A DNA stretch of 64,000 nucleotides from JAXLSZ01 sp046330315 (lineage in GTDB: Bacteria > Actinomycetota > Thermoleophilia > Solirubrobacterales > 70-9): contig JAXLSZ010000008.1 in the NCBI GenBank assembly GCA_046330315.1, forward strand, positions 1 to 64,000. The letters run 5' to 3'. Made by a program: the position numbers and the translations under genes. Below, piece after piece: positions 8,963-16,265 of the stretch. Within the stretch, counting starts at the first letter, position 1; each line of letters begins with the position of its first letter. The notes beneath the pieces are model-generated. The model was not told the origin of the DNA and ran no database searches. It worked only from the letters and a program-made list of their open reading frames with translations.

Positions 8963-9526
8963 TCAGAGCGCCGTGGTGAGGGGGCCCGTGTCGGCCCGCC
9001 CCGAGGCCTCGTAGGAGTCGATCGCCGCCACGCTCTGCAGGGTGATCCCGATGTCGTCGAGGCCGTTCAGCAGCCGGTTGCGGATGTCGGGCTCGATCTC
9101 GAAGCCGAACACCCCGGCCGCACAGTCCACGGTGCCGTCGTCGAGGTCGATCCTCGCCTCGCCGGCCTCGGCGACCGCCCGGCACTCCTCCTCCTCGAGG
9201 ACGACGGGCAGGAGCCCGATCTTCGTGCAGTTGGCGTAGAAGATGTCGGCGAAGGACGGCGCGACGATCGCCTCGAAGCCGAAGTCCTGAAGCGCCCAGG
9301 GTGCGTGCTCGCGCGATGACCCGCAGCCGAAGTTCCGCCCGGTCACGAGGATCGGGTTGGATTCCAGCTCGACCTCGCCCGAGCGCACCCAGTCGTAGAA
9401 GAGGAACTGCCCGAAGCCGGTCCGCTCGACCCGCTTGAGGAACTGCTTGGGGATTATCTGGTCGGTGTCCACGTCGGCGCGGTCCAGCATCGACACCCTC
9501 CCCTCGATCACGTCGATCGGCCTCAT
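8963..9526 (-). CDS. leuD: 3-isopropylmalate dehydratase, small subunit
   Basis: Swivel subunit of isopropylmalate isomerase, working with LeuC. 187 aa, full length. Typical motifs: DRADVDTDQIIPKQFLK near the N-terminus and GRNFGCGSSREHAPWAL (about 77-93). The ATG at 9526 overlaps the leuC stop (ATGA), so the two subunits are translationally coupled. Confidence 0.97.
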   Translation of the reverse strand: MRPIDVIEGRVSMLDRADVDTDQIIPKQFLKRVERTGFGQFLFYDWVRSGEVELESNPILVTGRNFGCGSSREHAPWALQDFGFEAIVAPSFADIFYANCTKIGLLPVVLEEEECRAVAEAGEARIDLDDGTVDCAAGVFGFEIEPDIRNRLLNGLDDIGITLQSVAAIDSYEASGRADTGPLTTAL

Positions 9527-10908
9527 CCCCACTCCCTGATGTCCACGAAGCGCCCCTCGATCGCCGCCGCCGCCGCCATCCGCGGGCTGACCAGGTGGGT
9601 GCGGCCGCCGCGGCCCTGCCGTCCCTCGAAGTTGCGGTTCGAGGTGGAGGCGCAGCGCTCGCCCTCCTCGAGTATGTCGGGGTTCATCCCCAGGCACATC
9701 GAGCAGCCGGCCTCGCGCCACTCGAAGCCGGCGGACCGGAAGACGTCGTCGAGGCCCTCCTCCTCGGCCCGGGCCTTGACCTGCTGGGAGCCCGGGACCA
9801 CCATCGCGCGGATCGTCGGGGCCACCCGCCGCCCCTCGACGACCTCGGCGGCCTCGCGCAGGTCCTCGACGCGGGAGTTGGTGCAGGATCCGATGAACAC
9901 CCGGTCCAGCGCGATCTCGGTCATCGGCGTCCCGGGGCGCAGGTCCATGTAGGCGAGCGCCCGCCTGGCCGTCTCGGGATTGACCGGTCCCTCGGCCAGC
10001 GAGTCGGGGTCGGGGACCGAGTCGGTCACCTCGACGACCATCCCCGGCGTCGTGCCCCAGGTGACCATCGGCGAGATCGAGGATGCGTCTATCTCGGCCT
10101 CGGCGTCGAAGTCGGCGCCCGGGTCGGTGGGAAGCTCGCGCCAGCGGGTGATCGCGGCCTCGGCGTCCCGGGGGGCACCGGGCCTGCCGCGCACCCACTC
10201 GAAGGTCTTCTGGTCGGGGGCGATCATCCCGGCGCGCCCCCCGCCCTCGATGGTCATGTTGCAGATCGTCATGCGGCCGGGCATCTCCAGCGCCTCGATC
10301 GCGGGCCCGGCGTACTCGACCGCGTGGCCGACCATTCCGCCGGTGCCCAGCCGGCCGATCGTCGCCAGGATCAGGTCCTTCGGGGTTACCGCTGGAGAGA
10401 GGCTCCCGCCGTAGGAGATCCGCATCGTCTTCGGTCGCTTCTGGACCAGGCACTGGGTGGCCAGCACGTGCTCGACCTCGGAGGTGCCGATCCCGAAGGC
10501 CAGCGCGCCGAAAGCGCCGTGGGTGGAGGTGTGGCTGTCCCCGCAGACGATCGTCGTCCCGGGCTGGGTGATGCCCAGCTCCGGCCCGATCACGTGCACG
10601 ATCCCCCGCCGCTCGGAGCCCAGCGAGTAGAGCGGGATCCCGAACTCCTCGCAGTTGCGCTCCAGGGTCTCGACCTGAACGCGCGAGAGTCGATCGGCGA
10701 TCAGCGCCGCCGCCGGCGTGCCGTCGGTGGGGACGTTGTGGTCGGCCGTGGCAAGCGTCCTGTCGGGGCGCCGCACGCCGCGCCCGGCCATCCGCAGGCC
10801 GTCGAAGGCCTGCGGGGAGGTGACCTCGTGGACCAGGTGGAGGTCCACGTAGATCAGGCCCTCGGCAACCTCGTGGGCCTCCCAGATCTTGTCGAACATG
10901 GTCGGCAT
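9523..10908 (-). CDS. leuC: 3-isopropylmalate dehydratase, large subunit
   Basis: Aconitase-family catalytic subunit that converts 2- to 3-isopropylmalate, and probably citramalate to 3-methylmalate. 461 aa. The three [4Fe-4S] cysteines are present at about 342 (IGSCTNSR), 402 and 405 (GCSMCLGMNPD). Substrate and domain motifs such as VCGDSHTSTHGAFGALAFG are intact. ATG start at 10908, only 8 nt after the XRE-cupin regulator. A second ATG three codons in (MFDKIWEAHEV) is also possible. Confidence 0.97.
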   Translation of the reverse strand: MPTMFDKIWEAHEVAEGLIYVDLHLVHEVTSPQAFDGLRMAGRGVRRPDRTLATADHNVPTDGTPAAALIADRLSRVQVETLERNCEEFGIPLYSLGSERRGIVHVIGPELGITQPGTTIVCGDSHTSTHGAFGALAFGIGTSEVEHVLATQCLVQKRPKTMRISYGGSLSPAVTPKDLILATIGRLGTGGMVGHAVEYAGPAIEALEMPGRMTICNMTIEGGGRAGMIAPDQKTFEWVRGRPGAPRDAEAAITRWRELPTDPGADFDAEAEIDASSISPMVTWGTTPGMVVEVTDSVPDPDSLAEGPVNPETARRALAYMDLRPGTPMTEIALDRVFIGSCTNSRVEDLREAAEVVEGRRVAPTIRAMVVPGSQQVKARAEEEGLDDVFRSAGFEWREAGCSMCLGMNPDILEEGERCASTSNRNFEGRQGRGGRTHLVSPRMAAAAAIEGRFVDIREWG

Positions 10909-10916
10909 CGCTCGGC

Positions 10917-11648
10917 TCAGCCCCGCCGCAGCCCCGCGGCGATCACGGCGACGAACCGGGTCGGCCCGTCGCCCTCGTTCTCGAAATGATGGGGAAGGTC
11001 GGCGTCGAAGGTCACCGCGTCGCCCGTGCCGAGCTCGTGGCGGGCCCCGTCCACGAAGAGGACCAGGGCCCCCTCCAGGACGACCGCGGTCTCGCGGCTG
11101 CCGGGCTCGTGCAGGGGTGGGTCGGCGCTGCCCCCGGTCGCCGCGCCCGGCGCGAGGTCGTGCAGCGAGACGTCAGCGCGCTGGCCGGGCAGCGGAGGGG
11201 TCAGCTCCTCCACCCGGTGCCCGCCGCGCGAATCGTGCCGCCGCCGGCCGGCGCGGCTGACGACCACGTGACGGGTCTCGTCGAGCCGCAGCAGCTGGGA
11301 GAGCGTGAGGTCGAGCCCCGCGGCGATCTTCTCCGCCACGGCGACGGTGGGACTGGTCTCGCCGCGCTCGACCTGGGAGAGCATGGGGGCGCTCACGCCG
11401 CAGCGCTCGGCCAGGTCGCGCAGCGAGAGATCCATCCCCTCGCGCAGGGCCCGCACGCGCGGCCCCAGCGCGACGCCCCGGCGCCCCGGCCCGCGAGTGC
11501 GCCGCCGGGTGCCGGCTGCGGCGGCGCCGGCGGGTTCGGTTGCACCGGCCCGCCCGCCGGGGCCGGCACCCGAGGGTTCGGTTGCACCGGCCCGCCCGCC
11601 GGGGCCGGCACCCGAGGGTTCGGCGCGGTTGGAAGCAGTTGCGGTCAC
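10917..11648 (-). CDS. XRE-family transcriptional regulator with C-terminal cupin
   Basis: DNA-binding regulator of 243 aa. A helix-turn-helix of the lambda-repressor type spans about 61-118 (SLRDLAERCGVSAPMLSQVE) and a single cupin barrel covers about 150-240 (LHEPGSRETAVVLEGALVLF, then DADLPHHFENEGD). This HTH plus cupin layout is common in regulators that sense a small metabolite in the barrel. It is the first gene of the transcript leading into leuCD-leuB-ilvE-cimA with an 8 nt gap, so control of branched-chain amino acid synthesis is likely but inferred. The N-terminal 50 residues are low complexity and contain a 14-residue repeat encoded by a 42 bp tandem repeat (11538-11621). GTG start at 11648, 15 nt downstream of a TATGAT box. 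Confidence 0.85.
   Translation of the reverse strand: MTATASNRAEPSGAGPGGRAGATEPSGAGPGGRAGATEPAGAAAAGTRRRTRGPGRRGVALGPRVRALREGMDLSLRDLAERCGVSAPMLSQVERGETSPTVAVAEKIAAGLDLTLSQLLRLDETRHVVVSRAGRRRHDSRGGHRVEELTPPLPGQRADVSLHDLAPGAATGGSADPPLHEPGSRETAVVLEGALVLFVDGARHELGTGDAVTFDADLPHHFENEGDGPTRFVAVIAAGLRRG
11538..11621 (-). repeat. 42 bp tandem repeat inside the XRE-cupin gene
   Basis: Two adjacent copies encode EPSGAGPGGRAGAT twice, followed by a partial third copy beginning EPAGA. The repeat lengthens the disordered N-terminus without changing frame, as expected from replication slippage in GC-rich DNA. Confidence 0.85.
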
Positions 11649-11669
11649 GGTCAGATGTACGTTATCATA
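11646..11669 (-). promoter_or_regulatory. Candidate promoter of the leu operon regulator gene
   Basis: An AT-rich island, unusual in this DNA, carries TATGAT (11664-11669, minus strand) 15 nt before the GTG. Transcription would begin about 8 nt before the start codon, so there is little room for a ribosome binding site. Confidence 0.5.
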
Positions 11670-11681
11670 AACACCACCCCC

Positions 11682-11732
11682 AGCCGAGATGCAGGTTCCG
11701 GCGGATAGTCAGCGCTTTCTTGAAGCTCGGCG
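11682..11732. repeat. Palindromic intergenic element, family D, degenerate copy
   Basis: The right arm TGAAGCTCGGCG (11721-11732) is identical to that of the intact copy at 17326-17376. The left arm matches at 9 of 12 positions, the loop is the same 27 nt length and it shares GTCAGC. It lies between the divergent XRE-cupin and CAP genes. Confidence 0.6.
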
Positions 11733-11764
11733 CGGGGGAGCGGGCTTGCGTCGTACGCCCCGGC

Positions 11765-11780
11765 TACAGTCATGCCTGTG
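11765..11780 (+). promoter_or_regulatory. -10 box for leaderless CAP gene
   Basis: TACAGT (11765-11770) is followed after 7 nt by GTG at 11778, the third codon of the longest reading frame. The spacing matches other leaderless starts in this window and suggests that GTG 11778, not ATG 11772, is the true start. Confidence 0.5.
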
Positions 11781-12371
11781 CAGGGGCGCCGCGACAGCCG
11801 ACGCCTGCCCTTTCGCCGGGTGGTGATTCCCGCGCTCGTGCTCGCGGCGCTGGGTGCCCTCCCCGCGCCGGGCGCGGGCCCTTCGGGCCCCGCTCTCTCC
11901 TCGGCGGCGACGAAGCCGCAGCGCTGCCACCGGACGGGTCGCCGGCCGGCCCAGGTCAGCCTGGTGGAGCTGAGGATCAGCACCCGCTGCCTGATCAACC
12001 GCGCCCGCGCTGACCACGGGCTTGCGGATCTGACCGTCAACCCCAAGCTACGCCGGGTCGCCACCGGCCACTCGATCTCGATGGTCCGCCACCGCTACTT
12101 CGCGCACGGGTCGACCGGCACCCGGATCGCCCGGACCGGGTACTTCGCGTCAACCGCGACCTGGTCATTCGGCGAGGTGATCGCCTACGGATGCCACCGG
12201 GACGGCTCCGCCAAGCTGGTCGTCAGGCGCTGGATGCGCTCCCCCGGGCACCGCGCGGCGATCCTCACCCAGCGCTTCCGCGAGATCGGGGTGGGTGTCG
12301 CCCGCGGCGACCCGACCGGCGGCGGGGGCAAGTGCCTCACCTACACCGTCGACTTCGGGCTGAGGCGCTGA
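11772..12371 (+). CDS. Secreted CAP (SCP/PR1)-domain protein
   Basis: 199 aa. A basic N-terminus and a hydrophobic stretch (about 18-35, VVIPALVLAALGALP) form a signal peptide or anchor, then a CAP domain runs from about 62: LINRARADHGLADL, HSISMVRHRYFAHG, SFGEVIAYGC, WMRSPGHRAAILTQRFREIGVGVA. The CAP histidines and glutamate (HRYFAHG, GEV, SPGHR) are present. Bacterial CAP proteins are exported and their biochemical role is mostly unknown. The ATG at 11772 directly follows a TACAGT box, so the GTG two codons later may be the real start. It is monocistronic. Confidence 0.85.
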   Translation: MPVQGRRDSRRLPFRRVVIPALVLAALGALPAPGAGPSGPALSSAATKPQRCHRTGRRPAQVSLVELRISTRCLINRARADHGLADLTVNPKLRRVATGHSISMVRHRYFAHGSTGTRIARTGYFASTATWSFGEVIAYGCHRDGSAKLVVRRWMRSPGHRAAILTQRFREIGVGVARGDPTGGGGKCLTYTVDFGLRR

Positions 12372-12444
12372 CGGCCGGATCCCGCGGTGGGCGTGTGCCC
12401 CACCTGTGGGCCGAGAAGGGTCGGCACGCCCGCCCAACGGGCCC

Positions 12445-12513
12445 GGCGTGGTTCAGCGGGTCTGGCCGGCGTGGTTCAGCGGGTCTGGCCGGCGTGGTTC
12501 AGCGGGTCTGGCC
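12445..12513. repeat. 23 bp tandem repeat (x3) at the 3' end of the SDR gene
   Basis: Three exact copies starting GGCGTGGTTCAGCGGG at 12445, 12468 and 12491. The third copy contains the SDR stop codon and its last codons (GQTR), so the 3' end of the gene including the stop has been copied twice downstream. Confidence 0.9.
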
Positions 12514-13251
12514 GGTGGGCCGGACGAGGATCTCGTTGACGTTGACCCGCTGGGGCGCCGAGAGCGCGTAGGTGATCGCGGCGGCGATGTCGGAGGCCTC
12601 GAGCACCTCTCCCGTCTGCTCGCGCACTTTCTCGATCGCCTCGCGGACCATCGGGTTGGTGTTGTGCCCCTGCAGCTCGGTGTCCACGAAGCCGGGCTCC
12701 ACGCAGGTGACCCGGATCCTCGAGTTCGCCGCCTCCTGGCGCAGCGCCTCGGAGAACCCGGTGACGCCCCACTTGGTCATGTTGTAGACGCCGACCCCGA
12801 GCGTGGCCGTGCGCCCGGCGACCGACGAGAGGTTGACGATGTGGCCATGCCCGCCCTCGCGGAGCAGCGGCATAGCCTCCTGCGTGCAGTAGAGGACGCC
12901 GAGCAGGTTGACGTCGATCATCTTCCGCCACTCGGCCCCGTCGGCGCCCTCGACCGGGCCGAGCAGCATGACGCCGGCGTTGTTGACGAGGATGTCGAGC
13001 CCACCGAGCGCCTCGGCAGCGTCCCTTACGAAGCCCCGGGCTCCCTGCTCGGTGGAGATGTCGGCCTCGAGGGGGAAAGCGGTCCCTCCCTCGGCCCCGA
13101 TCCGCGCCGCGAGGGCCTCCAGGCGGTCCAGGCGCCGTGCGCCCAGCGCCAGCGACGCGCCCTCCGCGGCCAGGGCGAGCGCGGTCGCCTCCCCGATCCC
13201 CGAGGAGGCCCCGGTTATCGCCGCCCTGCGCCCTTCCAGCATGCCCGCCAT
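12499..13251 (-). CDS. Short-chain dehydrogenase/reductase
   Basis: Classical SDR of 250 aa, NAD(P)-dependent oxidoreductase. Visible: TGASSGIG cofactor loop (about 14-21), NNAG (about 91-94), catalytic Ser in VNLSSVAG, and YNMTK as the YxxxK pair. The C-terminal end PTGQTR lies within a 23 bp triplicated sequence. Substrate unknown; the sequence resembles SDRs annotated as serine/3-hydroxy acid dehydrogenases. ATG 13251 follows TAGGGT by 6 nt, so the mRNA is probably leaderless. Confidence 0.9.
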   Translation of the reverse strand: MAGMLEGRRAAITGASSGIGEATALALAAEGASLALGARRLDRLEALAARIGAEGGTAFPLEADISTEQGARGFVRDAAEALGGLDILVNNAGVMLLGPVEGADGAEWRKMIDVNLLGVLYCTQEAMPLLREGGHGHIVNLSSVAGRTATLGVGVYNMTKWGVTGFSEALRQEAANSRIRVTCVEPGFVDTELQGHNTNPMVREAIEKVREQTGEVLEASDIAAAITYALSAPQRVNVNEILVRPTGQTR

Positions 13252-13263
13252 CGCACCACCCTA
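13249..13263 (-). promoter_or_regulatory. -10 box for leaderless SDR transcript
   Basis: TAGGGT (13258-13263 on the minus strand) lies 6 nt before the ATG at 13251, which puts the expected transcription start at or next to the start codon. There is no Shine-Dalgarno sequence. Confidence 0.6.
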
Positions 13264-13303
13264 CCGCCGCCTGCCGGGGTCGCGCTCGCGCCGCGCTCGG
13301 CGC

Positions 13304-13744
13304 CTACTCGGCGCCGATGCCGGTGCGGCGGACCAGCAGGATCTGCCCGCCCACCGAGGCGAGGTAGATGCCGGTGACGCAGAAGCCCGCGGCAGGCCAG
13401 GTCGAGCTTCCGCTGGAGAGATTGCCGATCAGCGAGGCCGCCCCGATCGCCAGCAGGATCGGGACGAAATGGAGGCTGCCCCAGATCACCGGGTGCGCCG
13501 CCCGCCGCGCGGGCTCCTCGGGCCCCGGTCGCATCTGGAAGGCGAAGGCACCGGCAAGCGCGAAGGCGGCGATGCTCCCCAGGGCGAAGAGGATTGCCTC
13601 GAGGCCGGTCGGCAGACCCTCGTGGTGCACGATCACCGCGCCGCTCGTCCAGATCGTCAGCGTGTACCCGTAGGGCCCGGCGCTGGCGCCGATCGCCTCG
13701 CGCAGGCCGTGGCGGTAGGACTGTTGCGAGCTCGACTCCACCAA
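13304..13744 (-). CDS. Small integral membrane protein, function unknown
   Basis: 146 aa with about four hydrophobic segments (around 26-40, 46-68, 84-106 and 116-138). I recognise no family. A TTG at 13744 lies 6 nt after TAGCCT (13751-13756), and GTG is the next codon, so a leaderless start is likely. It lies between leuA and the SDR gene on the same strand, but the 101 bp gap to leuA and its own -10 box argue for a separate transcript. Confidence 0.7.
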   Translation of the reverse strand: MVESSSQQSYRHGLREAIGASAGPYGYTLTIWTSGAVIVHHEGLPTGLEAILFALGSIAAFALAGAFAFQMRPGPEEPARRAAHPVIWGSLHFVPILLAIGAASLIGNLSSGSSTWPAAGFCVTGIYLASVGGQILLVRRTGIGAE

Positions 13745-13845
13745 CGCCGCAGGCTAGAGCCGCGTCAGGCGGAGCCGGGCCGACGCCGGACCAGCGCCCA
13801 TGCCGGTGCCGCCGGCCGGGCGTTCTCGGGTCGCCTGCCCGGTCC

Positions 13846-15420
13846 TCAGGGCCCCGGCGTGCGCTCGGCCGCAGCCTCGGCTGTCGCCGCCTCGGCCTCG
13901 CGGATCGCCGCCCCGTCGAGCGCGTTGGAGAGCGCCCGCACGTAGGCGCGGGCCGAGGCCTCCAGGATGTCCGTCGCGACGCCCTGGCCGCTCGCCAGCC
14001 GCCCGGCCGCCCGCAGCATCACGGTCACCTGGCCGAGCGCGTCCTCGCCACCGGTCACCGCCTCGACGGTGTACTGGCGAAGCTCGCACTCGGTGCCGGC
14101 GGCCTTCTGGATCGCCAGGAAGATCGCGTCCACGGGCCCGTCGCCCCCGGCCTCGGCCACGACCTCCTCGCCGGCGGGATGGCGGACCGCGACCCGGGCC
14201 GCCGGCTCGCGCCTCGAGCCCGCCTCGACCTCGAACCAGGCCAGCGCGTAGGACTCGGCCCGCTCGCGCATCTCATCGGAGACGATCGCCTCGAGGTCGA
14301 GCGCGGTCACCTGCTTCTTCTTGTCGGCGATCTCCTTGAAGCGCGCGAAGGCGGCGTTCAGGGCCCCGCCCTCGACCTTGAAGCCGAGCTGCTCGAGCGC
14401 GTCGCGCAGGGCGTGGCGGCCGGAGTGCTTGCCGAGCACGATCGAGTTCGACTCCAGCCCGACCTCGGTGGCGTCCATGATCTCGTAGGTCGAGCGCTCC
14501 TTGAGGACGCCGTCCTGGTGGATCCCGGACTCGTGCGCGAAGGCGTTGCGGCCGACCACGGCCTTGTTGGGCTGCACCGGGTAGCCGGTCAGTCGCGAGA
14601 CCATGCGGCTGGTCCGCGCCAGCTCCCGCGCGTCGACTCCGGTCTGAAGACCGTGAACGTCGGTGCGGGTCCGGATCAGCATCACGAGCTCCTCCAGCGA
14701 GCAGTTGCCGGCCCGCTCGCCGATCCCGTTGACGGCGCACTCGACCTGCCGGGCGCCCGCCAAGACCCCCGCGTAGGAGTTGGCGACGGCCAGGCCGAGA
14801 TCGTCGTGGCAGTGCACCGACATCTCGACCCCGCGCAGCGAGGGCGCCAGCTCGTAGAGGCGGCGGAAGTACTCGCTGTACTCCTCCGGGGTCGTGTAGC
14901 CGACCGTGTCGGGGATGTTGACCACCGTGGCTCCCTCCTCGACGGCGATCGCGCAGACTTCGGCGGTGAACTCGACGTCGGCGCGGGTCGCGTCCATCGG
15001 CGAGAACTCGACGTCATCGCAGTAGGACTTCGCCAGCGAGACCGCGGCGCGGGCCTGGCCCTTGACGTCCTCGCGGGTGCTCTGGAGCTGGTGGGTGATG
15101 TGAATGTCCGAGGTCGAGATGAAGGTGTGGATCCGGGGCCGCCCGGCGTCCTTGATCGCTCCCCAGGCGGCGTCGATGTCGGCCTTGTGGGTGCGGGCAA
15201 GGCCGCAGATCACCGGACCCTCGACCCTGCGCGAGATCTCCTCGACGGCCTCGAAGTCGCCTGGCGAGGTGATCGGGAACCCGGCCTCGATCACGTCCAC
15301 CCCCAGGCGGGCGAGCTGCTGGGCGATCTCCACCTTCTCGGCGGTGTTCAGCGAGATCCCCGGGGACTGCTCGCCGTCTCTCAGCGTTGTGTCAAAGATG
15401 TGGACGCGGTCGGCATCCAT
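13846..15420 (-). CDS. leuA: 2-isopropylmalate synthase
   Basis: First committed step of leucine synthesis: condenses acetyl-CoA with 2-oxoisovalerate. 524 aa. Motifs: FDTTLRDGEQSPG (about 9-21), the metal-site HCHDDLGLAVAN, GERAGNCSLEELVM and GRNAFAHESGIHQDGVLK. The C-terminal 130 residues form the LeuA allosteric domain where leucine feedback normally acts. ATG 15420 has a strong AAGGAGG 8 nt upstream. The gene is apart from leuCDB, and its leader shows sequence that could mask the ribosome binding site (see 15430-15516). Confidence 0.97.
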   Translation of the reverse strand: MDADRVHIFDTTLRDGEQSPGISLNTAEKVEIAQQLARLGVDVIEAGFPITSPGDFEAVEEISRRVEGPVICGLARTHKADIDAAWGAIKDAGRPRIHTFISTSDIHITHQLQSTREDVKGQARAAVSLAKSYCDDVEFSPMDATRADVEFTAEVCAIAVEEGATVVNIPDTVGYTTPEEYSEYFRRLYELAPSLRGVEMSVHCHDDLGLAVANSYAGVLAGARQVECAVNGIGERAGNCSLEELVMLIRTRTDVHGLQTGVDARELARTSRMVSRLTGYPVQPNKAVVGRNAFAHESGIHQDGVLKERSTYEIMDATEVGLESNSIVLGKHSGRHALRDALEQLGFKVEGGALNAAFARFKEIADKKKQVTALDLEAIVSDEMRERAESYALAWFEVEAGSRREPAARVAVRHPAGEEVVAEAGGDGPVDAIFLAIQKAAGTECELRQYTVEAVTGGEDALGQVTVMLRAAGRLASGQGVATDILEASARAYVRALSNALDGAAIREAEAATAEAAAERTPGP

Positions 15421-15429
15421 GCTGCTTTC

Positions 15430-15516
15430 CTCCTTCTCCGATGCTCCCGAATGACCTTTCTCTCGCGGCTGTCGCGCCGCCCGGCGCTAATCCCCCCGAA
15501 GGGGGAGGAGAAGGAG
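15430..15516 (-). promoter_or_regulatory. leuA leader with potential sequestration of the ribosome binding site
   Basis: On the transcript, the purine tract GGAGAAGGAG just before the leuA ATG (plus coordinates 15430-15439) is perfectly complementary over 10 nt to the pyrimidine tract CTCCTTCTCC about 70 nt upstream (15507-15516). The pyrimidine tract is followed by a CCCCC-TTC-GGGGG hairpin flanked by GGCGC/GCGCC. Two alternative folds are therefore possible. No leucine-rich leader peptide and no T-box sequence were found. Confidence 0.4.
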
Positions 15517-15600
15517 AAGCGCCAGGCTGTCGAGCCGGTGCGTCATTCGCTGTCATGCAGGGTAGCGCACGGTCGCGGAGGCCGGGGCGGCCGTAGCGCC

Positions 15601-16230
15601 TCACTGCACCTGCACGTCGCGGCCGGGGCCGCCCTTCAGCACGTCGCGGCCGGGGCCGCCTCGCAGCACGTCCTTGCCCGGGCCGCCCAGGAGGAGGTCC
15701 TCGCCCTTGCCGCCGTAGAGCAGATCGGCGCCGCCGCGGCCGACCAGCTTGTCGCCGTCGTCACCGCCGACCAGCCTGTCGGTGTTCGCGCCCCCCGCGA
15801 GGTCGTCGAGGCCGGCGCCGCCGCTGATGCTGGTCGGGACCGCGACAGACTTCGCCACGGTCACCGTGTCGTTGCCGCCGAAGGTGGAGATCACGAAGCC
15901 GTTGATGCGGCTGGCCAGGCAGAGAAGCTCGTTCTGGTTGTTCTTGGCGTTCTGGCAGGCGCCGGCGGCAAGCGGGTCGGTCGGCGGGGCGAGCGCGCCG
16001 TTGGAGTCGATCACGAAGTTTCCTCCGTTGCGCCTGATCTGGACGACGTTGGGCGAGGTGCCGGGAGCGCTGAGAGTGAGCGCGAAGGTGCTGGCGCTCG
16101 CACCGGCGTCGGCGCCGGTGCGAGCGCCGATCTTCAAGGCCGGGGCGCTGGCGCCGGCCGGCGAGAGCAAGGCCGGCAATGCCGCCGCGGTGAGGGCGGC
16201 GCAGGTCAGGGCTCGTCTCGTCTTGCTCAT
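15601..16230 (-). CDS. Secreted RTX-type calcium-binding repeat protein
   Basis: 209 aa. Signal peptide at the N-terminus (MSKTRRALTCAALTAAALP, ending near PAGASA). The C-terminal third has at least six nonapeptide repeats of the GGxGxDxLx type (GGAGLDDLAGG, GGDDGDKLVG, GGKGEDLLLGG, GGPGKDVLRGG), which bind calcium in a beta-roll. The middle region with two Cys has no recognisable domain. ATG 16230 lies 7 nt after TAGAGT, so it is probably leaderless. The role is likely cell-surface or secreted, but no enzyme domain is visible. Confidence 0.82.
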   Translation of the reverse strand: MSKTRRALTCAALTAAALPALLSPAGASAPALKIGARTGADAGASASTFALTLSAPGTSPNVVQIRRNGGNFVIDSNGALAPPTDPLAAGACQNAKNNQNELLCLASRINGFVISTFGGNDTVTVAKSVAVPTSISGGAGLDDLAGGANTDRLVGGDDGDKLVGRGGADLLYGGKGEDLLLGGPGKDVLRGGPGRDVLKGGPGRDVQVQ

Positions 16231-16243
16231 CTCGGTCACTCTA
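16228..16243 (-). promoter_or_regulatory. -10 box for leaderless RTX-repeat protein gene
   Basis: TAGAGT (16238-16243, minus strand), 7 nt, then the ATG at 16230. Confidence 0.6.
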
Positions 16244-16265
16244 CTTTCGCGCCGGGCGGAGGTGC

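Noticed and set aside
10917..11648. XRE protein as a phage-type repressor
   Set aside because: The cupin domain, operon position and lack of any phage gene point to a metabolic regulator.
12406..12498. Short frames after the CAP gene
   Set aside because: They consist of translated 23 bp tandem repeats and continue antisense into the SDR gene.
15421..15600. Leucine leader peptide upstream of leuA
   Set aside because: The only short frame there contains a single leucine codon and no leucine run, so classical attenuation is not supported.
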